From NCBI RefSeq assembly GCF_000744095.1, contig NZ_JQLI01000001.1:1674001-1738000 (forward strand): a DNA stretch of 64,000 nt, read 5' to 3'. A program made the translations under genes and the position numbers. The stretch comes from Cupriavidus necator A5-1 (GTDB lineage Bacteria > Pseudomonadota > Gammaproteobacteria > Burkholderiales > Burkholderiaceae). The notes beneath the pieces are model-generated. The model ran no database searches, was not told the origin of the DNA, and saw only the letters and a list, made by a program, of their open reading frames with translations. How positions within the stretch are numbered: position 1 is the first letter of the stretch; each line of letters opens with the position of its first letter. Positions 62,896 through 64,000 of this stretch are shown here, one piece after another.

Positions 62896-63543
62896 ATGTG
62901 GGCCGCGCGGCTGGCCGCGCCCTGCCTGCTGCTGGCCGCGGCCACCGCGCCGCTGGATGCGCGCGCAGCCGAAGAAAGCGAAGCCCAGCCGCCGGCGGCG
63001 GAAGCGCCTGCCTGGAGCGGCTCGGTCGCAGCCTACCTCAACCTGCCGCGCGGCAATGAAGCCTATGTCACCGGCATCGCCATCGCCAAACGCGGCGCCT
63101 TGCACCTGGAAGCCCGCAGCAACTACGAAGGCATGGACGCGTACTCGTTCTTCGTTGGGTACAACCTCGGCGTCGGTGAAGCCGTGCGCCTGGACTTCAC
63201 GCCGATCCTGGGGTTTGTCACGGGCAGCACGCACAGCGTGGTGGGCGGCTTCGAGGCCACGTTGACCGGCCGGTATGCCGATGCCTACATCGAGTTCGAG
63301 TACGTGCCGGACGCCCAGCCATCCGGCTACGCCTACGCCTGGAGCGAGCTGGCGTTCCGCCCGGTCGAATGGTTCCGCATCGGCCTGGCCGCCCAGCGCA
63401 CGCGCGTGCCTGACAACGGCCGCAACCTGCAACGCGGCGTCTTTGCGCAAGTGAAGGGCAAACACGTTGCCGGCGCGGTGTACTGGTTCAACCCGGCGTC
63501 GCATGAGCAGCTCACAGTGATCTCCCTGGCGATCAGCTTCTGA
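62896..63543 (+). CDS. Outer-membrane-like beta-barrel protein, hypothetical
   Basis: A 215-residue protein with a signal peptide (ending about DARAAEESE). After residue 40 it alternates aromatic and small residues in amphipathic strands (GSVAAYLNLPRG, ALHLEARSNYEGM, FFVGYNLGVGEA, AYIEFEYVPDAQ, VISLAISF) and ends with phenylalanine, typical of a small beta-barrel. No family name recognised. It starts 2 bp after the stop of the membrane-protein gene, so the pair may span inner and outer membrane. Confidence 0.68.
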   Translation: MWAARLAAPCLLLAAATAPLDARAAEESEAQPPAAEAPAWSGSVAAYLNLPRGNEAYVTGIAIAKRGALHLEARSNYEGMDAYSFFVGYNLGVGEAVRLDFTPILGFVTGSTHSVVGGFEATLTGRYADAYIEFEYVPDAQPSGYAYAWSELAFRPVEWFRIGLAAQRTRVPDNGRNLQRGVFAQVKGKHVAGAVYWFNPASHEQLTVISLAISF

Positions 63544-63547
63544 CGGG

Positions 63548-64000
63548 CTACGGAATCCCCTTGGCCATGCGCATGGGATCGACCAGCCGGTCAAATTCCT
63601 CCCCGCTCAGCAATCCCAGTTCAAGCGCTGCCGCGCGCGGCGCAATGCCGCGACTGACGGCGGTGTTGGTGATCTGCGCCGCGCGATCGTATCCCAGCAC
63701 GGAGTTGAGCGCTGTCACGGCGAGCAGGGGGTTCTCCAGGTTTCGCGCAAGCTTCTCACGATTCGGCGCAAGCCCCTGGACCAGCCGCTGCGCAAACATG
63801 CGGGCGCTGTCAGCCAGCACGCGAATCGACTGCAGCACGTTGTAAATCAGGACCGGCTTGGCGACGTTGAGCTCGAAGCTGCCGGATGCGCCGGCCATGG
63901 TGATCGTCATGTGGTTGCCGCACACCTGCATGGCCGCCTGGACCACGACCTCCGCCACGGTCGGATTGCGCTTGCCCGGCATGATGGATGAGGTCAGGCC
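63548..64000 (-). CDS. Class II fumarase/aspartase-family lyase, C-terminal part (5' end outside window)
   Basis: About 150 residues run from GLTSSIMPGKRNPT (the mobile SS-loop of the superfamily) to the stop at 63548. The sequence MTITMAGASGSFELNVAKPV, VTALNSVLGYDRAAQI and AAALELGLLSGEEFDRLVDP resembles class II fumarase (FumC) C-termini. Fumarase interconverts fumarate and malate; aspartase or a related lyase is possible because PGKRNPT differs from the usual PGKVNPT. The N-terminal two thirds lie outside the window. Confidence 0.82.
   Translation of the reverse strand, partial: GLTSSIMPGKRNPTVAEVVVQAAMQVCGNHMTITMAGASGSFELNVAKPVLIYNVLQSIRVLADSARMFAQRLVQGLAPNREKLARNLENPLLAVTALNSVLGYDRAAQITNTAVSRGIAPRAAALELGLLSGEEFDRLVDPMRMAKGIP

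Overview
The window reads like part of a large replicon of a beta-proteobacterium of the Burkholderiaceae, most likely Cupriavidus or a close relative. This rests on the high GC content, the abundance of LysR- and MarR-type regulators next to aromatic-degradation genes, and a block (35922-40768) whose gene order matches the trichlorophenol (tcpRXABC) cluster of Cupriavidus. It looks like accessory 'catabolic' chromosome: short operons, each with its own regulator, separated by decaying gene remnants. I see no tRNA, rRNA, insertion sequence, CRISPR array or origin. The species assignment is inference from gene content.

Left part (1-14602). A truncated GlxA/AraC regulator, a LysR regulator, an Ohr/OsmC peroxidase and an LRAT-fold protein lead into a catabolic unit at 4396-10640. 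That unit holds an amidase and a maleylacetate-reductase-like dehydrogenase with a LysR gene on one strand, and divergently a nitroreductase, a PcpA/LinE-type hydroquinone ring-cleavage dioxygenase and a WrbA-type quinone reductase. Together they could turn a nitrophenol-type compound into an aminohydroquinone, cleave it to an amide of maleylacetate, hydrolyse the amide and reduce the product to beta-ketoadipate. AzoR and GNAT genes, a LysR/SDR divergent pair and a GST follow.

Centre (14745-33161). A graveyard at 15367-17730 contains the C-terminus of a 4-hydroxy-2-oxovalerate aldolase, a KshA-like Rieske oxygenase remnant broken partly by a 7-bp tandem repeat, and an internally deleted KstD-like flavoprotein, so it appears to be a lost steroid-degradation locus. 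An aceE gene lies divergent from an Lrp/AsnC regulator. Two complete tripartite efflux systems (MFS, HlyD adaptor, NodT-type outer-membrane lipoprotein) then lie back to back around a marR gene. Near-identical TGCYTAGGCA operators sit inside the promoter of marR and inside the promoter of the second efflux operon. Next come a MocR-type regulator and an AhpD-like gene, both frameshifted.

Right-centre (33183-54094). LysR and SDR genes and an FAD-synthetase-like gene precede the tcp-like cluster (LysR, flavin reductase, FADH2 monooxygenase, nitroreductase-type quinone reductase, hydroxyquinol dioxygenase). Two pseudogenes, a SnoaL-like gene, a marR gene and an iscS paralogue follow. A ten-gene operon at 44702-54053 then combines a second flavin reductase/monooxygenase pair, a cupin, an amidase, a DUF2848 protein and a full Liv-type ABC importer, which suggests uptake and breakdown of an unknown aromatic or amide compound.

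Right end (54109-64000). A DadA-like amino-acid dehydrogenase sits behind a tandem glycine riboswitch. Then come a TonB receptor/sialidase-fold/thioredoxin trio, a DUF3597 protein, a secreted cysteine-rich protein with five BTRD1-like repeats, two envelope proteins and the C-terminal part of a class II fumarase-type lyase that runs off the end.
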